Shown here piece after piece: positions 1 to 5,858 of a stretch of 6,435 bases of DNA. The notes under the pieces were generated by a model. It was not told the DNA's origin, ran no database searches, and saw nothing but the letters and a program-made list of their open reading frames with translations. The stretch's first letter is position 1, and every line of letters begins with the position of its first letter. The stretch is from Melioribacteraceae bacterium (GTDB lineage Bacteria; Bacteroidota; Ignavibacteria; Ignavibacteriales; Melioribacteraceae): NCBI GenBank assembly GCA_015494845.1, contig WGAL01000364.1:1-6435 (forward strand), in the 5' to 3' direction. The translations under genes were made by a program, and so were the position numbers.

Positions 1-593
1 CCCATAAGCCAACTCGCAATCATTCCGCTTCGCGCGGTTCTTGCTTTTTTCACAATAACTTCCGCCATTCCAATTGTTCCGCCGTTTGCCGAAATTACGC
101 CAACAACGCCGCCAATCATCACGGTAAAAAGAATTATCAAAATGTGATCTTTGTCGGTGAGCATTTCCACGATAATCGTATCGGCGATTCTGAAAAACGC
201 GGCAATGAAATTGTAATCATAAATAAAGAAGGCGCCGAGATAAATTCCGGACAAAAGCGCCACAAGCACTTGTCGGAAAATCAACGCCAGTAAAATTGCG
301 AGCAACGGCGGAAGCAAACTGAACCAAGCAGGAATTACTCTTATCCGCGTAACAAATTTGCCGTTTGAAAAAATTTCGTAAACGCCGCTTTCGTCGATTT
401 TTATTTTTTCTTTTCCTGAAAATTTCCGCTTTAAAATAACCGCGCCGCTTTGATTTTTAACGGCGAGCGTAATGGCAGTATCTGGTGCGGAAATTTCCGG
501 TTCGAACGGAATGCCGGAAAGTTCAAGTTGCGTTGTTTGCGCTAAAACTCCGTATGAAAGCGACAACCAAAAAAGGATTAAAAATTTTTTCAC
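1..593 (-). CDS. NhaC-family Na+/H+ antiporter, N-terminal part (cut by window edge)
   Basis: This is the first 197 codons of an inner-membrane transporter that continues past the left edge. It opens with GTG at 593; an in-frame TAA 21 bases upstream rules out a much longer protein. Residues 1-18 (MKKFLILFWLSLSYGVLA) look like a signal peptide with cleavage before Q19. Residues about 20-88 form a polar, beta-rich stretch without membrane segments, probably a periplasmic Ig-like domain. From about residue 89 the protein becomes membrane-spanning, with a run beginning SLLPPLLAILLALIFRQVL, a GIYLGA motif near 116-121, and a glycine-rich GGVVGVISANGGTIG segment near 161-175. That pattern is typical of the NhaC / Na_H_antiporter family (PF03553), which exchanges sodium, or an organic substrate, for protons. 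The exact substrate cannot be told from this fragment. It is divergent from sixA. Family assignment is good; the periplasmic domain is inferred from composition. Confidence 0.8.
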   Translation of the reverse strand, partial: MKKFLILFWLSLSYGVLAQTTQLELSGIPFEPEISAPDTAITLAVKNQSGAVILKRKFSGKEKIKIDESGVYEIFSNGKFVTRIRVIPAWFSLLPPLLAILLALIFRQVLVALLSGIYLGAFFIYDYNFIAAFFRIADTIIVEMLTDKDHILIILFTVMIGGVVGVISANGGTIGMAEVIVKKARTARSGMIASWLM

Positions 594-652
594 TATTCTT
601 ATATTTATTTTTTATTCTGATAAAAATAAAAATAAATGAGAAAACGGTTCGT
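594..652. other. Divergent AT-rich spacer between the antiporter gene and sixA
   Basis: Fifty-nine bases, almost all A and T, separate the GTG of the leftward antiporter gene from the ATG of rightward sixA. Both genes should have their promoters here or slightly inside the opposite gene. Several TATT and TAAAAT tracts could serve as -10 elements, but no hexamer pair stands out enough to assign a promoter. Confidence 0.5.
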
Positions 653-1111
653 ATGAATATTTTTTTAATCAGACACGGATATGCCGAAAATTTCGGTTCG
701 GATTACGAAAGAGCGCTTACCGAAAACGGCGTAAAAATACTTTACGAAACATTTAATATTTTGAAGAAAATCGAACCGCAAATCGATTTGATAGTCAGTT
801 CGCCCCTATTGCGGGCGCAACAAACCGCTAAAATCTTGCGCGAAGTTTACGCGGTGGAAACCGAAATCGTTACGGAAAATATGTTGGCGCACGGCGGAAA
901 TACAGAAAATCTTTTGGCTATGCTCAACGTTCTTCCAGGCGATTCCGTTGCGTTTATCGGGCACCAGCCGGATTTATCGTATCACGCATCAAATATGATT
1001 TCGAACTCCGGCGCGTCGGTTACTTTTTTCCCGGGGAGCGTCGCAAAAGTGAGATTTGAAGGTTTGCCGAGAATGCGCGCAGGCGTTTTGGAATTGCTTT
1101 TTCACGGATAA
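653..1111 (+). CDS. sixA: SixA-like phosphohistidine phosphatase (histidine phosphatase superfamily)
   Basis: A 152-residue cytoplasmic protein of the histidine phosphatase superfamily, close to the usual length of E. coli SixA (about 160). The catalytic RHG motif sits at residues 7-9 with nucleophile H8. It is followed by SPLLRAQQTA at 50-59, matching the family pattern SPxxRAxQTA with phosphate-binding R54, and by GHQP at 103-106 with the second catalytic H104. SixA removes phosphate from phosphohistidine in HPt domains and the nitrogen PTS protein NPr; this particular substrate is unknown. The reading frame is open back to 485, but that extension is hydrophobic, overlaps the divergent antiporter gene and has no family counterpart. 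The ATG at 653, directly before the core beta strand NIFLIRHG, is therefore the likely start. The Shine-Dalgarno signal is weak. The gene ends two bases before the U-tract of the convergent SRP RNA. Confidence 0.85.
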   Translation: MNIFLIRHGYAENFGSDYERALTENGVKILYETFNILKKIEPQIDLIVSSPLLRAQQTAKILREVYAVETEIVTENMLAHGGNTENLLAMLNVLPGDSVAFIGHQPDLSYHASNMISNSGASVTFFPGSVAKVRFEGLPRMRAGVLELLFHG

Positions 1112-1113
1112 AT

Positions 1114-1125
1114 AAAAAACCGGAG
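1114..1125 (-). terminator. Rho-independent termination of SRP RNA
   Basis: The closing helix of the SRP RNA (3' strand UCUCCGG) runs directly into six U residues, so the RNA's own terminal stem appears to act as the intrinsic terminator. The U-tract begins two bases from the sixA stop codon. There is no U-tract at the other end of the hairpin, so it would not terminate the opposing sixA transcript by the same mechanism. Confidence 0.7.
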
Positions 1126-1209
1126 AACCTACCACACAAGCCCTACGCTTACCGTTGCTTCCTTCCGGACCTGGCGGGGTTGGGCGCGGACTTGTCGGCA
1201 AGTCTCCGG
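1120..1209 (-). ncRNA. ffs: Bacterial signal recognition particle RNA (4.5S RNA, small SRP RNA)
   Basis: Read on the minus strand, the sequence contains the near-invariant SRP domain IV core, CAGGUCCGGAAGGAAGCA (about 1145-1162), with its GGAA tetraloop. The rest folds as one long rod. The ends CCGGAGA and UCUCCGG pair over seven bases. The next CUUGCC pairs with GGUAGG using wobbles, and ACAAGUCC pairs with GGGCUUGU. A run of six U follows the 3' end. At about 90 bases without an Alu domain this is the short Gram-negative type. The RNA binds Ffh (SRP54 homologue) and directs ribosomes making membrane proteins to FtsY. The gene is convergent with sixA and divergent from pdxB. The exact 5' end could lie a few bases upstream; the fold makes 1209 the natural boundary. 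Confidence 0.96.
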
Positions 1210-1278
1210 AAAATCAAAATTTGAACTCGAAATATATCATTGTTTGTTGCAATATAAAAGAGAAAAGATTGAACTTAC

Positions 1279-1313
1279 CGCAAAGACGCAATCCGCCTAC
1301 GGCGGACGCAAAG
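1279..1313. repeat. Hairpin flanked by short CGCAAAG repeats, possible dispersed intergenic repeat
   Basis: The heptamer CGCAAAG occurs at 1279-1285 and 1307-1313, with a further CGCAA at 1287-1291. Between them TCCGCC (1292-1297) and GGCGGA (1301-1306) form a six-base-pair GC hairpin with loop TAC. This patch is clearly more GC-rich than the surrounding spacer. The second CGCAAAG contributes to the AAGGA ribosome binding site of pdxB. Its layout resembles dispersed intergenic repeat families; whether copies exist elsewhere in this genome cannot be seen here. Confidence 0.5.
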
Positions 1314-1315
1314 GA
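1311..1315 (+). promoter_or_regulatory. Ribosome binding site of pdxB
   Basis: AAGGA lies three bases before the ATG at 1319 and supports that start over an in-frame ATG at 1244. The spacing is short, and a GC hairpin ends only four bases upstream of the site. Confidence 0.55.
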
Positions 1316-1318
1316 ACA

Positions 1319-2437
1319 ATGAAAATTTGCGTTGATGAAAATATTGCGCTCGGCAAAGAGGTGTTTTCGCTTTTTGGCGACGTCGAGTTGTTCAACGGAA
1401 GGAATATCAGCGGCGCTTTCGTTAAAGATTGCGATGTTTTGATTGTCCGTTCCGTTACGAAAGTGAACGAAGAACTTCTTTCCGGTTCGAAAGTTAAATT
1501 CGTTGGAACGACTACAATCGGAACCGACCACATTGATATTGATTTTCTGAAAAAAAACGGAATCGGTTTTGCATACGCGCCAGGTTGTAATTCGCGCTCC
1601 GTGGCGGAATATGTTTTTTCGTCTCTTTTTTATTTGAGTAAAAAATACGGATTTCGTCTTGGCGGCAAAAGCATTGGAATTATTGGCGTAGGCAACATCG
1701 GGAAAATCGTGGAAAGATTTTCAAACGCGTTGGGAATGCGCGTTGTAAAAAACGACCCGCCCCGCGAAGACAAAGGCGAAAAAGGTTTTAGCGCGTTGGA
1801 AGACGCGCTTGCGTGCGATATTGTAACTTTTCACGTCCCGCTGATTTTATCCGGCAAATACAAAACCGTTCATTTATTGAATAACAAGAATATTGATTTT
1901 ATTAAAGAAAACGCAATTTTAATTAATTCTTCACGCGGAGTTGTTGTCGATAATAAAGTCGCGTTAAACTTGGTTCGAAGAGGAAAAATCAAAACAATAT
2001 TTGACGTTTGGGAAAACGAGCCTGAGCCAGACAAAGCTTTGGTTGAACTTGCGGATATCGCAACGCCGCACATTGCCGGTTATTCTTACGACGGCAGACT
2101 CAACGGCACGAAAATGATATTCGAAGCGTTAAATAAATTTTTGGGAACAAGTTACGTTTGGAATTTCGATGTAACGGAAATTTCCGGAACAATTGATTTA
2201 CAAGACGAAAACGATAACGAATATTTCTTGAGAAAATTATTCGAAAAAGTTTACCGCGCGGAAGAAGATTCGAAAAAATTCAAGCGATTGTATTTAACAT
2301 CCGAAAATCCGCGCAAAGAATTTGATTTGTTCAGAAAAAATTACCTTCGCCGATTTGAAATTCCCGATTTCCGCGTAAAAGTAAATGAAGAAATCGACCG
2401 AAAACTTTTAGAGGCGTTCGGAGTAAGAACGGTTTGA
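1319..2437 (+). CDS. pdxB: 4-phosphoerythronate dehydrogenase (vitamin B6 biosynthesis)
   Basis: A 372-residue NAD-dependent enzyme of the D-2-hydroxyacid dehydrogenase family, near the 378 residues of E. coli PdxB. It oxidises 4-phospho-D-erythronate to 2-oxo-3-hydroxy-4-phosphobutanoate, the second step of the DXP-dependent pyridoxal phosphate route, before SerC and PdxA. The start MKICVDENI aligns with the E. coli start MKILVDENM. Other PdxB-like stretches are VRSVTKVNEELL (43-54), APGCNSRSVAEYVFSSL (87-103) and DPPR (146-149). The NAD loop GVGNIG is at 123-128, and the catalytic triad is expected at R206, E234 and H251 (in SSRG, ENEPE and TPHIAG). The C-terminal region after about residue 285 corresponds to the PdxB dimerisation domain. 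The frame is open to 1244, but those extra 25 residues translate a repeat and have no family match. The gene stands alone on its strand, convergent with clpP. Confidence 0.95.
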   Translation: MKICVDENIALGKEVFSLFGDVELFNGRNISGAFVKDCDVLIVRSVTKVNEELLSGSKVKFVGTTTIGTDHIDIDFLKKNGIGFAYAPGCNSRSVAEYVFSSLFYLSKKYGFRLGGKSIGIIGVGNIGKIVERFSNALGMRVVKNDPPREDKGEKGFSALEDALACDIVTFHVPLILSGKYKTVHLLNNKNIDFIKENAILINSSRGVVVDNKVALNLVRRGKIKTIFDVWENEPEPDKALVELADIATPHIAGYSYDGRLNGTKMIFEALNKFLGTSYVWNFDVTEISGTIDLQDENDNEYFLRKLFEKVYRAEEDSKKFKRLYLTSENPRKEFDLFRKNYLRRFEIPDFRVKVNEEIDRKLLEAFGVRTV

Positions 2438-2450
2438 GTTTTTTCTTGCC

Positions 2451-2512
2451 TAAATAAAAAAGCTGTTTCAAAAGAAGCGGAGCAGTAATCAAAACCTCTC
2501 TTGAAACAGCTT
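2451..2512 (-). terminator. Strong intrinsic terminator of the tig-clpP transcript
   Basis: On the minus strand AAGCTGTTTCAA (2512-2501) pairs perfectly with TTGAAACAGCTT (2471-2460). The stem can extend inward by GAGAGG with CTTCTT (two G-U pairs) to about 18 base pairs with a 17-base loop. It is followed by TTTT-A-TTT. The hairpin begins about 30 bases after the clpP stop and closes the minus-strand gene string. Read from the plus strand, the bases after the stem are ATATGGG, so it is a poor terminator for pdxB. Confidence 0.85.
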
Positions 2513-2542
2513 ATATGGGAGCTACTATGAGACGAGACTTGT

Positions 2543-3175
2543 TTATTTCTTTTTATCTTCTTTCTTGCGCTTTCTGCTTTCCAAAACAGTGTCAATCAAA
2601 CGGTATTCTTTCGCTTCTTCCGCGGTTAAATAATAATCCCTGTCGCAATCTTTCGCAATTTCTTCTACCGATTTCCCGGTATGGTGTGCAAGAATTTTAT
2701 ACAATTTATCGCGCGATTTCACCATTTCGCGAGCGTGAATTTCGATGTCGGTCGTTTGTCCTTGCAAACCGCCAACCCAAGGTTGGTGAATCATAATTTT
2801 CGAATTCGGCAAAGACGAACGCTTGCCTTCCGCGCCGCCGGCTAATAGAACCGCGCCCATGCTCGCCGCCATTCCCACGCAAATTGTGGCGACATCGGAA
2901 CTGATATATTGCATCGTATCGTAAATTGCCAATCCGGCGGAGACGCTGCCGCCAGGCGAATTTATGTAAAGAAAAATATCTTTTTCAGGGTCTTCGGCTT
3001 CGAGAAAAAGCAACTGGGCGATTACAAGACTCGCGACGTGGTCGTCAATTCCTGTTCCCAAAAAGATTATTCTTTCGCGCAACAATCGCGAAAAAATATC
3101 CATTCCGCGTTCGCCGCGTCCGGTTTGTTCGATTACATACGGAACAAGTTGCGCTTGAATTTCTTCTTTATTCAT
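2543..3175 (-). CDS. clpP: ATP-dependent Clp protease proteolytic subunit ClpP
   Basis: A 210-residue serine peptidase (family S14) that assembles into a double heptameric barrel and degrades proteins unfolded by ClpX or ClpA. The catalytic triad is visible: S105 in GMAASMGA, H130 in IMIHQP and D180 in CDRDYYLTA. Other hallmarks are the start of the mature enzyme around [20 protein letters not shown] (11-30), [20 protein letters not shown] (71-90) and [14 protein letters not shown] (138-151). The C-terminus is an unusual lysine/arginine-rich tail, [10 protein letters not shown] (201-210). The ATG at 3175 has a strong GGAGG site at 3185-3189 inside the end of tig, and the two genes overlap by 8 bases, which suggests translational coupling. 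No clpX gene follows; a terminator does. All catalytic residues are intact, so the identification is secure. Confidence 0.97.
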   Translation of the reverse strand: MNKEEIQAQLVPYVIEQTGRGERGMDIFSRLLRERIIFLGTGIDDHVASLVIAQLLFLEAEDPEKDIFLYINSPGGSVSAGLAIYDTMQYISSDVATICVGMAASMGAVLLAGGAEGKRSSLPNSKIMIHQPWVGGLQGQTTDIEIHAREMVKSRDKLYKILAHHTGKSVEEIAKDCDRDYYLTAEEAKEYRLIDTVLESRKRKKEDKKK

Positions 3176-4541
3176 CGGATTTTTCCTCCGTTTTATTTTC
3201 TTCGGCAGTTCCCGTTTCCTCTTTCTTTTCTTTTTCCGCCGCTTTTTTTGCTTCTATTTCTTTTTCTTTATCCTTAATACTGATTTCCCTAATATTATTA
3301 TTTGCTTTCAGAAACTCAATTACTTTATCTTCAAGCAAAGTCGCTTCTTTTCCCGAATCCTTGTAAAACTTAACCAATTTATCAACCGAAATTCCGGTCT
3401 TTTCGGCTTCTTCTTCGGCGAGTTTTTTCAAATCTTCGTCGGTAACTTTAATTCCTTCTTTTTCCGCAATCGCTTCCATAAGAAGTTGCCATTTTGCGTT
3501 CCATTCCGCTTTTTCTCTAAGTTGCTCGCGCAATTGGTTTTCGTCCGGGACCGGTTGATTGTAACGTTTTGCGTTTTCTATTTCATAATCAACCAATCTT
3601 TTTAAGACAAGTTCCACATGTCCAGGCGGAACGTCGAATTCGTTGTTTTGGGAAATTTTTGTCAGAAGCGAATTTATCATTATTTCTTCGGATTGATTTT
3701 CGTAATAGTCTTTGAAATACTTGTAAATTTCTTCCTTGTAAGAATCGACGGTTTCGTGTTTTCCGTTTGTAACTTCTTTTATGAATTCGTCGGTGATTTC
3801 CGGTAAAACGATTTTTTCAATCTTGTTGATTTTCCCTTTGTAAATATATTCCACTTTGTGAACTTCGTCGCCGTGTTTGTGTTCATCGACAAAAGTGAAA
3901 TCAAATTCATCGCCGACTTTTTTGCCGAGAACATTTTCAACCAATTCTTGATTTACATTCGTCTCGCTTAAATCTATTAGCATATTCTTAGCCGGTTCGC
4001 TGCCTTTCATCGGATTTCCGTCTTTATCGACGCGTTGCAAATCGGCGTAAATTCTGTAATTTCTGTCTTCTACTTTTTCAGCTTCTTCGTAAGTCGCTTT
4101 TGACTTTTGCAAACGTTTGAACTCTTCGTCGATCAATTTATCTTCAATGTCAAACAGAATCTTATCAACTTCAAGTCCGGTGTAATCTTTCGGTTCGATT
4201 TCCGGCTTAACTTCAAATTGAATTTTAAATGTCAAACCGTCTTTCCCTTTATAATCGATTTCTGTAAATTTCGGAACGCTAATCGGTTTTTCGCCGCTTG
4301 CGTCGATTGCGTCCCACGCTTTGTTTTCCGCAATTTTTTCCGCCGCTTGATATTCAATTGCATCGCCGTAATATTTTTTGATGATGCTCATCGGAACTTT
4401 GCCCTTGCGAAAACCGTCCAACTGAATTTTTTTGCGTTCTTTTTTGTAAGCTTCTTCGATGTCGTCCTTAACTTCATCATAACTCAACGTAACTTCGAGC
4501 TCGCGCAAATAGCTTGACAAATTATTTAACTTCGTTTCCAA
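3168..4541 (-). CDS. tig: Trigger factor, ribosome-associated chaperone
   Basis: A 457-residue cytoplasmic chaperone that binds near protein L23 at the ribosome exit and shelters nascent chains. Residues 1-115 form the ribosome-binding domain, with the signature GFRKGKVP at 43-50; its FRK tripeptide (44-46) sits where it does in E. coli. Residues about 155-245 are in the place of the FKBP-like domain but match it poorly (see findings). The rest is the helical substrate-binding C-domain, including [12 protein letters not shown] (246-257). The last 30 or so residues are a Lys/Glu-rich tail that looks disordered. The start is TTG at 4541, preceded by AGAGGT at 4549-4554 with seven bases between. 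The first internal Met is at residue 51, inside the ribosome-binding domain, so a non-ATG start is required. The gene lies 27 bases after tRNA-Leu and overlaps clpP by 8 bases. Confidence 0.95.
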   Translation of the reverse strand: METKLNNLSSYLRELEVTLSYDEVKDDIEEAYKKERKKIQLDGFRKGKVPMSIIKKYYGDAIEYQAAEKIAENKAWDAIDASGEKPISVPKFTEIDYKGKDGLTFKIQFEVKPEIEPKDYTGLEVDKILFDIEDKLIDEEFKRLQKSKATYEEAEKVEDRNYRIYADLQRVDKDGNPMKGSEPAKNMLIDLSETNVNQELVENVLGKKVGDEFDFTFVDEHKHGDEVHKVEYIYKGKINKIEKIVLPEITDEFIKEVTNGKHETVDSYKEEIYKYFKDYYENQSEEIMINSLLTKISQNNEFDVPPGHVELVLKRLVDYEIENAKRYNQPVPDENQLREQLREKAEWNAKWQLLMEAIAEKEGIKVTDEDLKKLAEEEAEKTGISVDKLVKFYKDSGKEATLLEDKVIEFLKANNNIREISIKDKEKEIEAKKAAEKEKKEETGTAEENKTEEKSDE

Positions 4542-4548
4542 TTTGTTA

Positions 4549-4554
4549 ACCTCT
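4549..4554 (-). promoter_or_regulatory. Ribosome binding site that fixes the TTG start of tig
   Basis: AGAGGT on the minus strand, seven bases before TTG at 4541, is a good Shine-Dalgarno match. It lies about 15 bases after the tRNA-Leu CCA end, so the entire tig leader is shorter than 30 bases. Confidence 0.75.
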
Positions 4555-4568
4555 TACTTTTTATTAAT

Positions 4569-4653
4569 TGGTGCGGAAGGGGGGACTCGAACCCCCACGC
4601 CTTGCGGCACTAGATCCTAAGTCTAGCGCGTCTGCCAATTCCGCCACTTCCGC
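4569..4653 (-). tRNA. tRNA-Leu, anticodon UAG
   Basis: An 85-base class II tRNA. The acceptor strands GCGGAAG (5') and CTTCCGC (3') pair over seven bases, then come discriminator A and an encoded CCA at 4571-4569. The anticodon stem CTAGA/TCTAG (4626-4622 and 4614-4610) holds the loop CTTAGGA with anticodon TAG at 4619-4617. A long variable arm TGCCGCAAGGCG follows, and the T arm has GGGGG TTCGAGT CCCCC. The D arm GGCGGAATTGGCAGACGC is of leucine type. It reads CUA and probably other CUN codons. It sits 36 bases after dprA and 27 before tig on the same strand, without an obvious terminator on either side. Confidence 0.98.
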
Positions 4654-4675
4654 AAAATTTCGTTTAAAGAATTTA

Positions 4676-4703
4676 AAAATATGAAAATCTTATCCTTTTA
4701 CAA
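4676..4703 (-). promoter_or_regulatory. Possible promoter for tRNA-Leu (and tig-clpP)
   Basis: On the minus strand TTGTAA (4703-4698) and TATTTT (4681-4676) are 16 bases apart. Each matches four of six bases of the sigma-70 consensus. They overlap the last dprA codons and would start RNA a short way before the tRNA. In such AT-rich sequence this match could be chance. Confidence 0.22.
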
Positions 4704-5808
4704 AATATTTGCCAGGAAGTTGCGCTACTAATCCCTTCAATTCCATGTTGAGCAAATTGAACGAAGTATCGGCGACGGAAAGTCCGCATTTTTCAGCTAA
4801 TTTATCGATGTGAATAGGTTCGTCGGAGAGCGCTTCGTAAATTTTTTGTTCGAAAACATCCAGTTCCGAAATGTTAATTTCGCGAATTCGCTTTTTCTTT
4901 TCCGCTTCGGGAAGTTTGATTTTCAGCTCGTCCAAAACGTCTTCGATATTCAAAACAAGTTTTGCCTCGCCGCGTTGAATTAATCGGTTTGTTCCCTCGC
5001 TCCAAACGGAATCGATATTTCCTGGAACGGCAAAAACTTCCCTGCCTTGTTCAAGAGCAAACGCCGCAGTGTGCAAAGCGCCGCCGCTCATTTTCGTCTC
5101 AACGACTAATACTCCGAGCGATAGACCGGAAATTATTCTATTGCGTCGTGGAAAATTTTGCGCGTCCGGTTTCGTTCCGAGCGGATATTCCGTAACAAGC
5201 AAGCCGCGTTCGGCAATTTGCCAGTAAAGCGATTTGTTTTCGTGCGGATAAACAAAATCCAAGCCGTTGCCAAGAACCGCAATTGTCACGCCGCTGTTTT
5301 CAAGAGCCGTTTTGTGCGCGGCGGAGTCAATTCCCCGCGCCAGCCCACTTACAACGGTTAAATTGTTTTCGACGAGTTTCTCCGCGAAATATTTCGCTTG
5401 TTTTATTCCGTAGCGTGTCGGTTTTCTCGTTCCGACTATTGCGACGCCTTGCGAGTTTAACAATTCCGTATTGCCGCGTAAATAAAGCAAAACAGGAGGT
5501 AAATAAATATTCCTCAAACTTTCCGTGTATTCGTCATCCCAATAAGAAATTATTTTTGCGCCGATTTTATTTAGTTTTTCGAGTTCCTTTTCAAACGTTT
5601 GGATTGCATTCTGAATATTTTCGCGTTCGTCGAGAATCCGTTTTGCGAGTTTTTCCCCGATGTTTCCGGTCGAAGTTAATTCGGTAATTCCGGCGTCAAA
5701 AACCGCTTCGGCTGTTTTGAATTTGTTCCGCAAGGAAATCAGCGTTTTTACGCCGATTCCGTCGATTGAAAGAAGTAATTTTATTAATGCGAGTTCTCTT
5801 TCGCTCAA
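4690..5808 (-). CDS. dprA: DNA-processing protein DprA (DNA-protecting protein, Smf)
   Basis: A 372-residue cytoplasmic protein that binds incoming single-stranded DNA during natural transformation and loads RecA; many non-competent bacteria also carry it. Residues 1-75 are a helix-hairpin-helix-like N-domain (LLSIDGIGVKTLISL). The Rossmann-like core shows VGTRKPTRYG (125-134), SGLARGIDSAAH (154-165), FPRRNRIISGLS (219-230), SGGALHTA (241-248), EQGREVFAVPG (253-263) and GTNRLIQRGEA (272-282). Residues about 315-372 form the C-terminal winged helix found in many DprA proteins. The start is TTG at 5808 with a weak GGAA five bases upstream (5817-5814). The first internal Met is at residue 240, so a non-ATG start is needed. 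It follows the EutN-like gene by 50 bases and precedes tRNA-Leu. All core motifs are present, so it looks functional. Confidence 0.96.
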   Translation of the reverse strand: MSERELALIKLLLSIDGIGVKTLISLRNKFKTAEAVFDAGITELTSTGNIGEKLAKRILDERENIQNAIQTFEKELEKLNKIGAKIISYWDDEYTESLRNIYLPPVLLYLRGNTELLNSQGVAIVGTRKPTRYGIKQAKYFAEKLVENNLTVVSGLARGIDSAAHKTALENSGVTIAVLGNGLDFVYPHENKSLYWQIAERGLLVTEYPLGTKPDAQNFPRRNRIISGLSLGVLVVETKMSGGALHTAAFALEQGREVFAVPGNIDSVWSEGTNRLIQRGEAKLVLNIEDVLDELKIKLPEAEKKKRIREINISELDVFEQKIYEALSDEPIHIDKLAEKCGLSVADTSFNLLNMELKGLVAQLPGKYFVKG

Positions 5809-5858
5809 GCGTGTTCCAAAAATTTTGTTTAAATAAATATTAAATAGAAAAGGAAAAT
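5809..5858 (-). other. Short spacer between the EutN-like gene and dprA
   Basis: Fifty AT-rich bases with no GC hairpin or U-tract terminator. It carries the weak GGAA site for the TTG start of dprA. Co-transcription of the membrane protein, EutN-like gene and dprA is therefore plausible. Confidence 0.5.

Larger units (their letters stand above)
1210..1318. promoter_or_regulatory. Divergent control region between ffs and pdxB
   Basis: This 109-base spacer must hold the promoter of the SRP RNA (leftward) and of pdxB (rightward). The ffs-proximal half is AT-rich, with tracts such as ATATATCATTG and AATATAAAAG. I could not find a -35/-10 pair with good spacing for either gene. The pdxB-proximal 40 bases are GC-richer and hold a hairpin repeat listed separately. 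Confidence 0.45.

Noticed and set aside
485..652. A longer N-terminus for the SixA-like protein, adding 56 residues with a hydrophobic stretch.
   Set aside because: It overlaps the divergent antiporter coding region, reads its antisense, and the SixA family begins at the strand just before RHG, which the ATG at 653 provides.
989..1201. Minus-strand reading frame of 70 codons.
   Set aside because: It covers the SRP RNA and the antisense of sixA; the RNA explains the sequence conservation and there is no protein family match.
1244..1318. A longer N-terminus for PdxB from the in-frame ATG at 1244.
   Set aside because: The 25 residues translate the hairpin repeat, and the 1319 start matches the known PdxB N-terminus exactly and has a ribosome binding site.
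2460..2512. Hairpin considered as a pdxB terminator or as an end of a mobile element.
   Set aside because: There is no U-tract on the plus side, no target duplication or transposase nearby, and the minus-strand reading gives a regular terminator.
2909..3366. Two plus-strand frames opposite clpP and the tig 3' end, one ending in a Phe/Leu/Ser-rich run that mimics a membrane segment.
   Set aside because: The hydrophobic run is the antisense of the Lys/Glu-rich tail of trigger factor, and both known genes on the other strand are complete.
4107..4517. Plus-strand reading frame of 136 codons, rich in Phe and Asn, opposite tig.
   Set aside because: It is the mirror of Lys/Glu-rich tig codons; composition is biased and no start signal is present.
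4569..4653. tRNA-Leu considered as an attachment site of an integrated element.
   Set aside because: The tRNA is flanked by core genes on both sides, with no integrase and no repeated tRNA 3' end in the window.
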